Below the pieces are notes generated by a model. It did no database searches. It was not told the DNA's origin and was given only the letters and a program-made list of their open reading frames with translations. Below, one piece after another: positions 25,609 to 37,216 of a stretch of DNA of 64,000 nucleotides; the stretch's first letter is position 1, and every line of letters starts with the position of its first letter. Location: positions 52,140,916-52,204,915 of the forward strand of contig CM070629.1 of the NCBI GenBank assembly GCA_036346255.1. Reading direction: 5' to 3'. The DNA is from Ampelocalamus luodianensis. Its lineage: Eukaryota; Streptophyta; Magnoliopsida; Poales; Poaceae. The position numbers and the translations under genes are program-made.

Positions 25609-27880
25609 ACCAAGGACGACTTCAGGAATGACGTTGCTTCCTCGCGATGTCGATTCACGCGACCTCGGCCGGGCGGGTCGGGTTTGACCTGATCGGGAAG
25701 GTGGTGCGGGCGCACAATAGGCGGAGAAGGGTGAATAGGAGGTATCCCTTGTGCCTTGGCATAACAGCGATTAGCGAAATGCCCAGGCGCCACAATGATA
25801 ACATATAACTCCCCGACAGCGGTAACAACGATCGGTGGCGATTTCCACTAGGTCTTGGTTGATTAGTGGAAGAAGATGGGCGAGGGCAAACACTGCCGCC
25901 TTGGTGAACATGGGTGGTGCTCGCGGTGGTCTAGGCACCCACATGCGAGGCCTTGGCGAATCGCCACTAGGAATAAAGCGAAGTCCTCTGGCGCTTGCGA
26001 CTCCTCCAAAGCCTTGCTCTTGCTTTCGGCCACAATAGCTTTGTTGACGGATGGGAGAAATTTACGAAGTCATGTAAAGCTACTGACCATTTGCAACTCC
26101 TCGAACGGCCCATTCAAAACCGGTTTCGACGAAGGTCGGTCGAAACATCATCGAGGCATATCGGCAAGGAAGTTGAACTCATGAAGATACTCGATTCTGG
26201 ACTTCGCCCTTGCTTGAGAGCGAGAAATTCTGTTGCTTGATCATCATGACTCCTTCAGAATATGAGCTTCGCGAAAAGCCTCACGAACTCATCCCAAGTA
26301 GGGACATGTCCAGCAGGTGAATGGCAGGAGATTATCCCACCATATGCTAGCCGCCCATCCGGTGATAAGCGGCAAAGGACTTTCTCCTCTCGGAATATTG
26401 AGCAATTGCGACTTCTTCTCAATGGTCCGAAGCGGTCTTCACTTCCATTGGATCATGGGAACCGAGAACACGGCGGGTTAGTCGTGGAAGTCGGCAAGAG
26501 CGCCACACATGATGACCTCTGCTCGGCGGCGGTGTAGCGGGGAAGAAGTATTGCGCGCATCTGCTCCGAGATCGCGTTTGGTCCATTCGATTGCGCTCAA
26601 TTTGCATGAGCACATCGGTCATAGAAAGCGGTGGAGGAAGCTCATCTTCACGGGACCACCTTGAGGAACACGAAGCTGGAAGGTTGGTCGCCCTCCACGA
26701 GAATGGGGCACTGAAGTTGAAAGACCCTTCCCTTGTTGCGTCTGCGCACGAGTAGTAGGTCCTGTCATCCTGTTACCACACCATGGTTAACAACATAACA
26801 AGGATATACCCGGCAAACACAAACAAGGTTGAAATTAGGAAAGAAACAAACATTGTACATATAATGCATCATGTTATGTCATGCATTCAAATTAACACCA
26901 AAACACAAACCTTATATAAGCGACAAAAGGGTTCGGTCCCAGCCTCACATAATAGTCGGCCATAAGGGTCATATTACAAACCAAAAGTCGAACTTACATA
27001 GTCTTTACAAAATACCACTGCCCTATTACATACATTTTATTTAAGGGCAACTACTAGACAAGAAGACACCTATCCACGAGTTCATCGTCGAGATACTAGC
27101 ATAAAGATCGGTTAAAGTTCACGGAAACTCATTTAAAAGATGAGCTCGGGGAACCCGTGTCAATAGGATCTAAAGGACTAATAAGCGCCTCGGGAACCTA
27201 GCGATGGTGATGACCTCCGGAGGTGCAGTCCGCAGAGTGCAGGGAAACTGCAGATCATCGGGTTTGGCGCACTTGTCCATAGCGAGCACGCACCCACCAC
27301 TTCCGGTGGTCGGTAAAGAGGTGGTGCGGCGGCGGCGGAAAGGTCTCGTTGTCACCATAAAGCACGTTGCGAGGATCGCGGTTCATGTTGACTCAAGCGG
27401 CGGTACTCACGGGCCTCATTAAGGCGATGCCGAGTTTCCCACAACTCCTCACGAGCGTGATGGATTTGGTCCATGATGCGGACCATCCTCGCCAAGCTAT
27501 CGCTTTGAGGGTCTTCTCCAAAGCGTATCTCATCAAACATGCTCACCACAGATGGGACCTTGATTGGGAAGTGATCATAGGGTGGTTGAGACAATTCCGT
27601 CAAATCATGACGAAGAAGGCTCATCATCCTACTAGTAGCTTCTGAGCGACCATAGCCTCGAAGTGGCAAGTGCTTGGACACGATGGGAACACTGCGGCTA
27701 CATGCCTAGCAATGGCGTTAATGAAGGCACGGTACTCCTCCATCCACAGGCCTCGATCGCGTCGATAGATGGCGTACTCGGTGGTAGGTGAAATTGGCTC
27801 GCCACATCATGTCTCGCGACAAAGTGAAACCCATCAACATCTTACTCGGTCTCCTTGACCAAGTACCACCCGTTCATCTA
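25609..27880 (-). pseudogene. gag: gag of gypsy-2
   Basis: Minus strand. The N-terminal part is readable in 27352-27681, including the ARMVRIMDQIHHAREELWE helix. The middle (26240-26640) is heavily frame-broken. A CCHC zinc knuckle lies at 25750-25800: the two cysteines are in CYHCG, then after a one-base break GHFANRCYAK. A proline-rich stretch follows before the protease. Loss of frame in many places suggests accumulated mutations or assembly errors. Confidence 0.75.
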
Positions 27881-28091
27881 TAGACAAAAAGACAAGATAA
27901 GGAAACAATTCACTTTGGAAAAACCAACAGAAAGTTGGGGCAAGGATTGATATTAGGGAGGATAAGAAATAAAGATGTCATACTTAAACTTTGAAATTAT
28001 ATTCTTGATTGAAAATAATTTTCTCGAAGACTCTCTAATTATTTCTACGGACTACTTCTAACCTACGCAACGTATGCTCGATACCAACATT
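27881..28091 (-). other. gypsy-2 leader with degenerate primer-binding site
   Basis: The minus strand reads TGGTATCGAGC at 28086-28076, five bases from the LTR. It resembles the initiator-Met site TGGTATCAGAGC with one internal base missing. The rest is untranslated leader. Confidence 0.65.
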
Positions 28092-30810
28092 TGTGGGCCT
28101 TGGAATATGGGAAATGTAATTAATTAAATTTATCTTGTAGCATAATTCTTACTTAAGGAACAGTCTTTGCTCCTTTGGTAAGGATCATACTAAAAGCATA
28201 AGTTTAATAAGTAGCGAATCAATATTAGAGCTTCGGATATATGCCTCACAATGGTTCCCGGGATCAACGACCATTGCACATATATCCTTCAATAACATTG
28301 TATCATACACATACAAGTCATACATTTAAATAATTAAACATAAGTTTACAACTTTCGGTTTGGTACTGCATTATCATGTGACTTGGTCACTACAAAAAGT
28401 TTAACAGCGGAAGCAAAATAAAACGGCAACATCCACCAATGGCCCCATCCACCCGCAGGTGATTGCGTGGAGGAAAGAAGTAGCTTTACTCGTTAGCGTC
28501 ACCCTGATCGATGCTAACGGGCACTTCATATAAATAATCGTCCTCACCTGCAACAATAGGTTATAGCACCTTGAGTACGGAAGGTACTCAGCAAGACTTA
28601 TACAAACTACTAAAAGAAAGTGTTTATTAGAGCCTATACAAAGGAGTAGAGTTTATACATGCATAAGGTTGCAACAGGAAGGTATAATGGTTAAAGTTTG
28701 CGTAAAGCAATACATCTTAACCTACAAATGCTAGATTTTGACAAAGCCATTTAATAAATCAAAGTTGGATTAGAACAGTAAGTAAATGAAATAATTAAAA
28801 ACAATACATTGCATGAATTCCCTCATGCAGAACCAGAAACCGAAACCAGATTTGTAAATCAAAACCCTATACATGTTGTCGGTTAGACCGACAAAAGAAG
28901 ACAGAGGCAGATCTCTGCTCTCAAGATAAATGGATGATAACAAGAATTAAAAGAACAACTTATTATGCTGCTACGGTTCGATTGAGACCTAAATAGGATG
29001 ACAAGTTGAGAGGAGAAACCCTAGTTCTTGAAAACGATATGAAAGACCGAAAAGTTATAAAACTAACTTTTCAGTTTAAAGCAAGTTGAAGTCACTGATA
29101 TTCAAAGGAATGATTCATGTGAGTTGTTAAGGTCCCTAAGATGCTCAAGATAACAAAACTCACAGTTTTAGCTTACCAGGCTAAGGGAAGCACTGAAGGT
29201 TCCTAAAACCAAGTTTGATCAGGAGAGAAATAAGCTCGGGTTCAACCTACAAAAGATGTTAAGCTTATATCACAAAGTGAAACAAGCATCTAGGATGGAT
29301 AAGCAAAGGGTAGGAGCAAGAAACTCCACTGGACAGCAATGGAAGATGATAAGCTCCAGTGGTCAACAATGGCAGCAGCTCAAAAAGCTAGGGTTATATA
29401 TAGAGGTTGAGCTACAGGGCAAAGGAGAAGAGTCTAGAGTTGATGAGGTGTCCATTTAGGGCTAAACATCCAAAATTAGTTGCATAATCTTTGGATAAAT
29501 CGTCTCCTCTGTTTACGAAATGGTGGCGACATACGAGAGGCAAAGAGAAAGAGAGGCAACATCGACATGTGGGTCCCAATGTCATTGCGCTTGATCCTGC
29601 GAATCCTAACACGCGAAAGAACATCGACCGTCCGATTAGAAATGGCGCTACGATGAATAGAGGGTTAAAGAATTTAAACGATAGCGATTAATATGGGCGT
29701 GCGATCTCAAGCGAGCGGTGGAGATTTAATGGAGCCTTCGGGTAACCCGAAGGTTACATTCAAAGAGGAGCGTTGGATTAGAATCCAACGGTCCTATGAA
29801 GATCGGGCCCTAAACGCACGCGGTCAAAAAGGGCACCGTAGGATGGAGATCCAACGGCCAGGAATAAATGCGCGCCCTTGAGTTCAAAAACGAAAAGAGC
29901 GGCGCGGTTGGATTTAAGATCAACGGTGGAGATTGGGTTGAGGTCGGGTGACCCGGACGGCACAATCACCCTAGACCGTCCAGATTAGATCCAATGGCTC
30001 AGATCCAATGTGATGTTCGGGTGACCCGAACGGCACAATGAATCTGGCACGTTCATTAAGATCCAACGGCGGAGGATTGGAGGCGCGTTAGAGTTTTGAG
30101 TTAAGATGGGAGGGCTGTTGGATGAAGATCCAGCGGTGGAAAGTGCCAGCGCGCGTGGAGAGTCCACGTGGCTTAGCGAATCACGCCATCCATCAAGAAA
30201 TCGACGGCTCACGTTCACGGAGGTTTGGGCACGTGCGAACGTGTTAGGTGCGGCCCGGTTACACGATTTAGATCCAAAGTACTTAGACTCGATTCGCTAC
30301 GATTGCAAAAGGATGGGTTTAGACCGAATAGTTGACGGACTCTATTTCAATATTTAAAAGTTTGATGGGCTTTAAAAATAGTAATTATATTTGTAAAATC
30401 ATGAAATTTTGCGGAAGACTCTTTGGGATGATATAATTCCCAAATAAATTTCTAAAATCACAGTTTCACTTTATAAAAATATATAAATAACTACCTTAGC
30501 CGAATAGGTTTATTTAAAGCCCAATATTTTTCTCCAAGGCAAAATAATTTCTAAAAATTCAACAAAAATTATTGTTGGCCAAGATAATTGATCCAGGCTT
30601 TAATAAGATACTTCCCAGTCATAATACAAGCACTATCTTGTATTTCCTTTGAGAATTCAAATAGGTTTAGGATTTTTAACTAGAAAAGGAAGGTTTTTAA
30701 TTTGTAACAACCAATCCAAATTTCAAATATGAACAGTAATGTTATGAACAGTATTCCATTACTGTTCATAAAGCAGATTATTACTATTTCTTAAATCTGG
30801 GGCTGTTACA
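28092..30810 (-). repeat. 5' LTR of gypsy-2 (right copy, 2.7 kb, internally deleted)
   Basis: It matches 18233-22135 but lacks about 1.2 kb at 28870, where CCCTATAC joins directly to ATGTTGTCGG. It ends GCTGTTACA next to the target duplication. Confidence 0.92.
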
Positions 30811-30957
30811 TCAACTATGGAAGCAGAACTTGTAGCACTAGACACAGCTACTGTTGAGGCTGAATGACTTAGAGAGCTTCTGTTGGACTTGCCACTAGTT
30901 GAGAAACCAATACCAGTAATCCTAATGTACTGTGATAATCAAACAGTGTTGATTAAG
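30811..30957 (+). pseudogene. pol: RNase H tail of the copia element
   Basis: The frame resumes after the gypsy insertion with STMEAELVALDTATVEAEWL-like sequence (one stop in place of Trp) and VILMYCDNQTVLIKV, the usual copia RNase H end. It is cut at about 30957, where sequence switches to the interior of the LTR, so the last codons, the polypurine tract and about 210 bp of the LTR are missing. Confidence 0.88.
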
Positions 30958-31698
30958 GTGACATGGCGCGCCATTTGGCAGACCAAGTCCACCTTATTTT
31001 TGCTGAACTATGCATCTCTCTCTCTCTCTCTCTCTCTGTTTGAATGAGATTCAAATGTTTGAATTAAGGCTTTATTAGGTGATGATGACAGGCAGTTACT
31101 AGTGGGTAAATGGCCGGTTAAGTGTGACAGTTACAGCGAGTAAATGGCTGATTAAGTGTGACAGTTACCAGTGGGTAAATGACTAGTTAAGTGTGTCAGT
31201 TACTAGTGGGTAAATGGTTGTTTAATCATCGATTACGATGCATCTATATATATGCTCGAGCGCCCGATGCATAGAGCTTAGAAGAATAGCCTCCATTCCT
31301 TCTTTCTTCTAATCTGCAATTTGTTATGCTGCAAATCGAACCTTGCGACTCTTCTTCTCGGCGTGCACCGTGAAGAAGGGAAGCGGTATCTCGAACCGTT
31401 CTTTGCCGTGAAGACCGCACGGGCGGCAATAAGGTTTCGGCAGCGCATTCATGCGACCGCTGTCGCATCTGCGACATCTACGTTTACGATTGCATCAAGT
31501 CTGCGGCGCTTCTCGTTCTTCATCGGACCCATCGTAAGTCTCTTGTGTGATTTACTAACTTGTTTACATCACGCTTTTCATATATTGTGAAGTACAATGA
31601 GTTATCTGCTATCGGTATTGTTTTATGCATCATTAGTATTTTGTAATATTTGTCTTCTAATAAAATTTGGAATTAAAATATTGCCCTTATTTTTAACA
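30958..31698 (+). repeat. 3' LTR of the copia element, 5'-truncated
   Basis: It matches 13960-14690 from GGCGCGCCATTTGG to TTTTAACA. It contains a TC microsatellite at about 31015-31037 that is longer than in the 5' copy, and GGGTAAATG repeats at 31100-31215. Confidence 0.9.
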
Positions 31699-31703
31699 GT
31701 ATG

Positions 31704-32157
31704 CACAAGGTAGATAGATAATATAATTGTTAGGATATATAGGCCTTACATGTTCGTGATTTTTTTCGCAATTTGATGTCATGAACTGTTGGCGCTCATT
31801 TTACGTATCTTTCACACCAACATTTGCGCGTAATTATGTCACTTGGCGCTAACCTAACAAAAAAATGTAGTTTAATTCCCATTTCTTGTGTTTTGCAGGA
31901 AGAGTAAAAAACACTCATTTGGATAAGTCCGCTTCTAAACCGGCAAATCGACGGGTTCCAAAGATCCTTTCTATGAGCTTTCAATGATTAAGACATTTTC
32001 AAATCCCAATTTGAAGGATCACGTGATGATGCTCGTGTCGAGACAATCGAAATGCATATGTCATTTGCCAAATTCGAAGTTCAAACGCAAAAGTTTCTAT
32101 GAAAACACTCCCTTGGAGTCTTGTCCTGTGTGCTCCTGGCATTAGATTTACCTATGA
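31704..32157. other. unassigned intergenic DNA
   Basis: Nothing recognisable as a gene or repeat terminus. The composition is mixed with short open frames only. It ends at the left copy of a 29-bp direct repeat (32158-32186). Confidence 0.4.
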
Positions 32158-32186
32158 TGTGCCGTCGAATGCGTCGACTAAATTGA

Positions 32187-32786
32187 CGCGTTTAGAGGAA
32201 GGCGCGACGACGTTTGTCTAGTGCTTTGACAACACCTTTGAGTAGGAGCAGCATGGCCATGACATAGATAGGAAGCCCATCCAGCACTGAGTTGAGAAGA
32301 ATGATGCGGCCGTCGGGAGAGAGTAACATCTCTTGCCAGCCTGCAAGGTATGCAAAGGTAGATAGGTTTAGCTTGATGTTGGATAGAGGTAGCTCTAAAT
32401 AGGTTTGTAGGGAACCTTCAAGTATCCTGTAGCTCCCGCGATGCAGTGGACTAACTTTCGTGCCACATTCATTAACACAATGGTGCTTTTGTTCGAGGAG
32501 CTTCTTTAGAGCAGTAATGTCGGATCGTGTGCCACCATGCAGATGATCAGAGTATCGTCTGCATACGGGAGAATGGTACATGGTCGGGCGGGGATGCCAC
32601 ACTCTGTCGTGACATTTGATAAGTCACTGAAGTTCATGGCCAACCACGATAAAGAGGTAAAGGGACAGGGGTTCACCTTGTCGTAACCCTTGTTTGCAGT
32701 TCATCCATCGCTACGGGATTCCGTGGAGCAGAGTTGCTGTTTTAGAGGAATAGAATAAATCTTCCGTCCATGGGCACCACGTGTGG
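32187..32786 (-). mobile_element. LINE reverse transcriptase fragment, minus orientation
   Basis: Minus-strand translation gives, in order and across frame changes, KQGLRQGEPLSLYLFIV (about 32690-32640), CGIPARPCTILPYADDT with the RT catalytic YADD box (about 32600-32555), then ELPLSNIKLNLSTFAYLAGW and LLSPDGRIILLNSVLDGLPI up to LDKRRRAFL (32400-32195). These are the conserved blocks of plant L1-type LINEs. No endonuclease domain or A-tail is present. Nearly identical 29-bp direct repeats flank the block (32158-32186 and 32787-32815). Confidence 0.85.
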
Positions 32787-33125
32787 TGTGCCGTCGAACG
32801 CATCGACTCAATTGAAAATTGCTAACATAGATAAGCAGCCTTTTGTTAGAAGAAAAATTCGCACAGATGCAACCTGGTCAGATGCAACCCGGTGCTTAAG
32901 ATAAGACACGCAGTGAGTAGTTAACTGGTCTCTATCTTGACTGACCGCCGCTGGATGAAGTAAGTAAAGTGCATTTGGCAGTATACAGAAAGGACTAATA
33001 AAGTGAATAATATCTGAATTGTCACACATATCTACTTGTCATCTGCGAGCATCACAAATCACACACACACACCCAGAGAGAGAGACAGAGAGAGTTTGTG
33101 AGAGCACTTTCAGTTTCATCTTGAG
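32787..33125 (+). promoter_or_regulatory. upstream region and 5' leader of the WRKY gene
   Basis: A W-box core TTGACT lies at 32937-32942, followed by GACC. WRKY proteins bind TTGAC(C/T), so self- or cross-regulation is possible. CA and GA microsatellite runs (33058-33095) precede the start codon, a common feature of grass 5' leaders. The sequence CATCTTGAGATGG surrounds the start at 33126. No convincing TATA box was identified. Confidence 0.45.
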
Positions 33126-36100
33126 ATGGCTGGTAGCGGCGGCGGCGCGACGACGGAGAAGCTCCTCCTGAGAGGGCAGAAGTCGACCAACCAGCTCAAG
33201 GCGCTGCTGGCGAACCTGTTGCCGGCGGCAGAAGGCGACGGCGGAGAGGAGTGCCCTGCCGCCGTGGAGGCCCTCCTGTCGGACATCTCCGAATCACTGT
33301 CCCAAGCGCTCGCGTCCGTGCAGTTCGGCGCGTCCTACGGTCAGCAGCAACTCCCGGTGCCGCCTGGACAGGGCTACCTGAACAGTGGCGCCGGCGGTGG
33401 CAGGAGGTCAACGTCCAGGAGGTGTGGTCAACGGATGAGGTACCTGCCTTACTTTCATGTCTGCTCCATCTCCATCGACGTTATAGTCACGGGATCAAAT
33501 TACAGTAATGGCCACGAATATTGCACAAAGAACTGCTGTTGATTGGACTTGAAAATTGAAACATTAAGGCTGAAAATCCTAACAATCAAGGAGACAATGC
33601 CATTTCTGAGATTCTTGACCACATGTTGCAGGGACGGTGTATGCCGAACTATTAAACTACAAGATGGAGACTATGATTCGTACACATGGAGGAAATATGG
33701 TCAAAAGGACATTCTTGGCGCGAAATTCGCAAGGTACGCTATAGTTCTTTCCTCTTAATGCGATTGATTCAGATCACCGCGAAATGGGCGGTGAAGGTTG
33801 CGGATATTTCTGCCATGTTTCATGCACAAACCAATTCGTAGAAAACACACCGAGTGATTTGCTTGTGTATTTAGTCTGGAGGAATTAGACAGGAATAACA
33901 GCTTAAAACTGTTTTTCCCTAAGATTCCTTATAAAATCTGTTTTTAGAATAGAGGCGAAGACACATGTGCCAGATGATCAGCTTCGCCGGTGTACCAGAT
34001 GATGACCTTAGAACTTCCTAAATGGGTGATTAAGGCTATTGACAAGATGCCCAGAGGATTTCATTAGTCCGGAGAAGAATCGGTTAAAGGTGGGAAATGC
34101 TTGGTTTCTTGAGGCAAAGTGTGTTGTCGTGGATATCATGAGGATATACTTATGTTCTTAGGATGATGATATAATTGGTAATGATGGCGAGGGTTTGTCG
34201 AAACATCCATTTTAGGCAAAATTTAGATGCTGTCAGGTTGTAGACGGCTAGACCGGCCTAGGGGTAGGCGGTCGGCGATCAGACCGACCATAAGGGGCAG
34301 TCTGACTGGCCAAAATTTTCGGTCGAATTTTGGATCAAACCAAAAATAGAGGGTGTAGGTAAGAGAGAGAATTCTTCTGCACTTGGTCTCATAATTTTTG
34401 GAGCTTCGAGCCAAAAGTTCTATTCATTTTAAATTTTAAGAGAGATTTCGGATTTCCAGGGAGAAAATATAGCTAAGTCTTTGTGCTGACGTTCAGATCG
34501 GCCATGCTGGGCGGTCAAACCAGCCAGGGGGTAGTCAGACCGGCCATGGGTGACGGTCTAACCGATTTTACCCTAGTTGTTGGCTGGCAATGCGGCGATG
34601 TTCATAGGTTAGGTTAAATTCATGATTTTCAGTGCATATGTGTTGCAAGATGCATGTTTTGACTAACGTGGGTCACATTGCGAAGAACTTGTGTGCAGAA
34701 TCAATTTCTTGGTCTTTTATTGTGCAGGAGGCTTAGAGATCAACGACAGTCAACAGCGAGAATGATCGGAACTAGACTTGGAGAGCTGAGGTCTAGAACG
34801 ATCGAGGATGCCATGTGAAGTCATTGGATTCAAGCAATACGCAAAATAAACAAGGATGACCGAACGGGAAGTTCGGTGCGACGGGTTGCATCAAGTAGCG
34901 CGGGGGTTAGTGCAAGTACTATGATGGTTTCGTTGGGAGGCTGATGGGAGAGACTTGCTGACATGAAAAGAGCTATTGATCAACCTACACATGGTGAAGC
35001 ATGAGATTGTTTCATGAAGATTGGACTCGGTCTTCGAACATTTGGCTAAACCGCGGTGCCAGACGGCCCAAGGAGAGGTGGTTTAGGTGAAATGAAGATA
35101 AAGATAACGAAGAAATGGATTCAGGAAGCCTAGTTCGCCATTCGTTTTGAGAAGTGTGCTTGAGTGTAAATCCGTTTGTGTGTGGGCTTAACGGGTGCCC
35201 GTTAGGGTATTCTCTCTATACCTAACCTCCACTGTAAAAGAGAATCTCTAGATGTGGAGTTCCCAAGTTCTTACAAGAAAAAAACCCTAATTTGTGATTT
35301 AGATATTTTAGAGTAGTTGAGACTAGAGTTTGTCAGAGATAGATTGACGGCAGCGGCCCAATCCAAGAAGACGACGAGCGAGGCGGCCGATCTGGTGGCG
35401 GAGGCTCAGGAGGGCAAGGTGGCATGGTAGGAGCCCGGATCCAACGACGGCGACTGGGAGGATTAGACGGCACTCAGAACAGAGGAGGCACATGGGAGGC
35501 ATCAGGAGCACCCGACGGCTGCGTTCCCTGCTGCCTCCTCAGTGGTGATCTCCGTCGCGGCCGCGCCTGGATCGAGATGCTGTTGACCTCCGTGCTGCAG
35601 GCCGGCCAACGTCGAGAACGAGAAAACACTACAACTAATCTGGCCACCCTCGGGAGCGAAGATTGCTCCTCTCGGGGGGCAACGGACAGCGGAAGCAGTT
35701 GGAGGCTAGGTTGAAGGCTAGGGTTTTAACATTCACTCTGATGTTATATTATGAATATTGTGTATGTATTACAAAAGCCCAATAGGTAATATATAAAGTA
35801 CAAAGAGATACAAGACTAAACCCTAAAATAATAGAAAAATACCATAAATACTCTTAATATCTATTACTATTTGATATACACGTGGGAATTATGGAAGGAG
35901 CGAAATGCACGAATCTTCGACAATAAGTACAGCCCTTTATATGTCATCATAAGTTGCATCCGGCAAAAGGGCACTTTATAGCAATTAGTAGGAATATAAG
36001 TTTTCTTCTGTGAAGTAGGAGCTACGACCTTCGTTGCGAAATTTGTCATCATGTTAGCTTTTTGTCTTTTCTGTTGGCAGTTCCGAATCTTCTAATCGCG

Positions 36101-36712
36101 CTTTACTTTTCTTCAATTCTCCTTTAATATAATGATGCGCTTTCTCGGAAAAAAGACACGTGTGCAGCACCAGTGGAACCGATTTGTCCGTTGCTAACTT
36201 GTTATACCTGAAAGGCTGAAACTGTACATACGTTTCCTGTTTTTCAGGAGCTATTTCAAGTGCGCCCATAGGTCGGACCTCGGCTGCTGCTCGGCGAAGA
36301 AGCAGGTGCAGCAATCCGACGCCGACCCATCCGTGCTGGAGGTAACCTACATCGGCGCGCACACGTGCGACCAGCCGTCGGCATCGTGCTCCGTCCCGGG
36401 TCCGATCAGCTCCGGGCGCAGAGGACCGGTGTTCATCTCCCACCGGTGGTCCCCGTGCCAACAACTCTGCAAACGCCAGAAGACCATCGTGCCACAGACG
36501 TTCCGACAGACATGGTCTGCACGCCGTCGATGGAGCAAGAGCAAGCACCATTATTCTTCATGCCCTCGCCGGCGTGCTCGCAGTCGGAGCTGCTGTCGGC
36601 GGAGGTTCCTGAGCTGATCGCACCCGGCGACCAGCCGGTGCTGATGGAGCTCAAGCTGATCGACAGACATATCATCGTCTCCGATTCTGTGGTACCGGGT
36701 TGTAAGTTGTAA
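33126..36712 (+). CDS. group III WRKY transcription factor (three exons)
   Basis: WRKY proteins bind W-box DNA in the nucleus and often control defence and stress genes. Exon 1 is 33126-33439 (start MAGSGGGATTEKLLL, leucine-rich N-terminus). Exon 2 is 33632-33733 (DGDYDSYTWRKYGQKDILG). Exon 3 starts at 36248. Both introns are GT-AG and phase 2, and the second splits the Arg codon at the conserved position in the WRKY domain. The zinc finger reads SYFKCAHRSDLGCC to YIGAHTC, a C-C-H-C finger of the group III type, but with one extra residue (C-X7-C-X24-H-X-C). In the direct frame the protein stops at 36617 after an Arg/Ser-rich tail. The +2 frame, open to 36712 (VCTPSMEQEQAPLFFMPSP), looks more like a natural WRKY C-terminus, so one base may be missing near 36380-36460. 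The family call is firm; the C-terminus and functionality are uncertain. Confidence 0.8.
34200..35730. mobile_element. unclassified repeat insertion in the WRKY intron
   Basis: The GGTCAGACCGGCC-type repeats (34230-34570), a stretch resembling an LTR leader (34720-35290) and a GC-rich coding-like block (35340-35710) form a unit unlike the flanking intron. No terminal repeats or target duplication could be fixed, so borders are approximate and the class is unknown. Confidence 0.35.
35870..36155 (+). mobile_element. LINE 3' end fragment
   Basis: The frame near 35880 reads WEIWKERNARIF-like (VGIMEGAKCTNLRQ in one frame, WELWKERNARIFDNKYSP in another), the C-terminal signature of plant L1-type ORF2. 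It is followed by the typical 3' end ATATAATGATGCG, CTTTCTCGG and a short A run at 36150-36155. Truncated at the 5' side, as LINE copies usually are. Confidence 0.7.
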
Positions 36713-37216
36713 CATAAGTGCACTAGTGCAGTATTGAGTGAAAGAGAGAATAAAAGGTTTTGCAGTTTACTCTCCTAAGAGCAATTTTATACAGAAGTAC
36801 AAGGACCTGACCAAACAATTTGTCAGAGCAGAGGATATGAGCTAGGTGCAGCTTTGCCAATTTAATCTAGATACCAAGTTCATCTTATTTTCATAGATAA
36901 CAAAAAATAAAGAAAGAATGTCACCGTTCACAAATCCATCCGGTTGAAGGGAGCAAATTGAAGAAATTCTGAATCTACAGCAGCAAAAGCAGAGTCAAAA
37001 CAAATTCCTAAAGATAAAATCAGAACAGTTTACATAAAATCCTAGCAGAAACAAACTGATTGAAGCATAAGAACTGCTTCTGACTTGCTCAGAAGAAAAC
37101 CGCACAAAATTGTATAGCAATTGAGGAGTACAGAAGTACTACTCGCAAACATTTATTCCATGTATTATTCACCAGCATCTCCAGCAAGCACCACCACAAT
37201 CACTTCTCCCCGTTGT
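36713..37216. other. 3' flanks of the WRKY and clathrin light chain genes (convergent)
   Basis: The two genes converge here. AATAAAA at 36749, after the WRKY stop codons, is a candidate polyadenylation signal. No further gene is seen. The region is AT-rich and probably holds both 3' untranslated regions. Confidence 0.5.

Larger units (their letters stand above)
18233..30810 (-). mobile_element. Ty3/gypsy chromovirus with long LTRs (gypsy-2), minus orientation
   Basis: It is inserted in the copia RNase H codons with an exact 5-bp duplication TCAAC (18228-18232 and 30811-30815). Termini are TGTGGACG and GCTGTTACA. Reading on the minus strand, 5' LTR 28092-30810, primer site, gag, protease, RT, RNase H, integrase, chromodomain, then 3' LTR 18233-22135. 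LTRs of up to 3.9 kb plus a C-terminal chromodomain fit the Tekay/Del chromovirus lineage; that lineage call is an inference. All domains carry frameshifts or stops. Confidence 0.93.
13746..31698 (+). mobile_element. Ty1/copia LTR retrotransposon carrying a nested gypsy element
   Basis: The element starts TGTTGGAAATTGG and ends TTTTTAACA. An exact 5-bp duplication GTATG flanks it (13741-13745 and 31699-31703). Gag, protease, integrase, RT and RNase H occur in copia order (integrase before RT). A 12.6-kb gypsy element sits in the RNase H codons, so the copia element itself is about 5.4 kb. It is dead: multiple stops and frameshifts occur, and a deletion fuses RNase H to the middle of the 3' LTR. 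Confidence 0.92.
33734..36247 (+). other. second WRKY intron, filled with repeats
   Basis: It begins GTACGC and ends TTTTCAG. 34230-34570 has repeated palindrome-like GGTC-ACCGG words (CAGACCGGCC and relatives). 35300-35710 is GC-rich and transposon-like. 35870-36155 is a LINE tail. The intron is unusually long for this conserved position. Confidence 0.75.
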
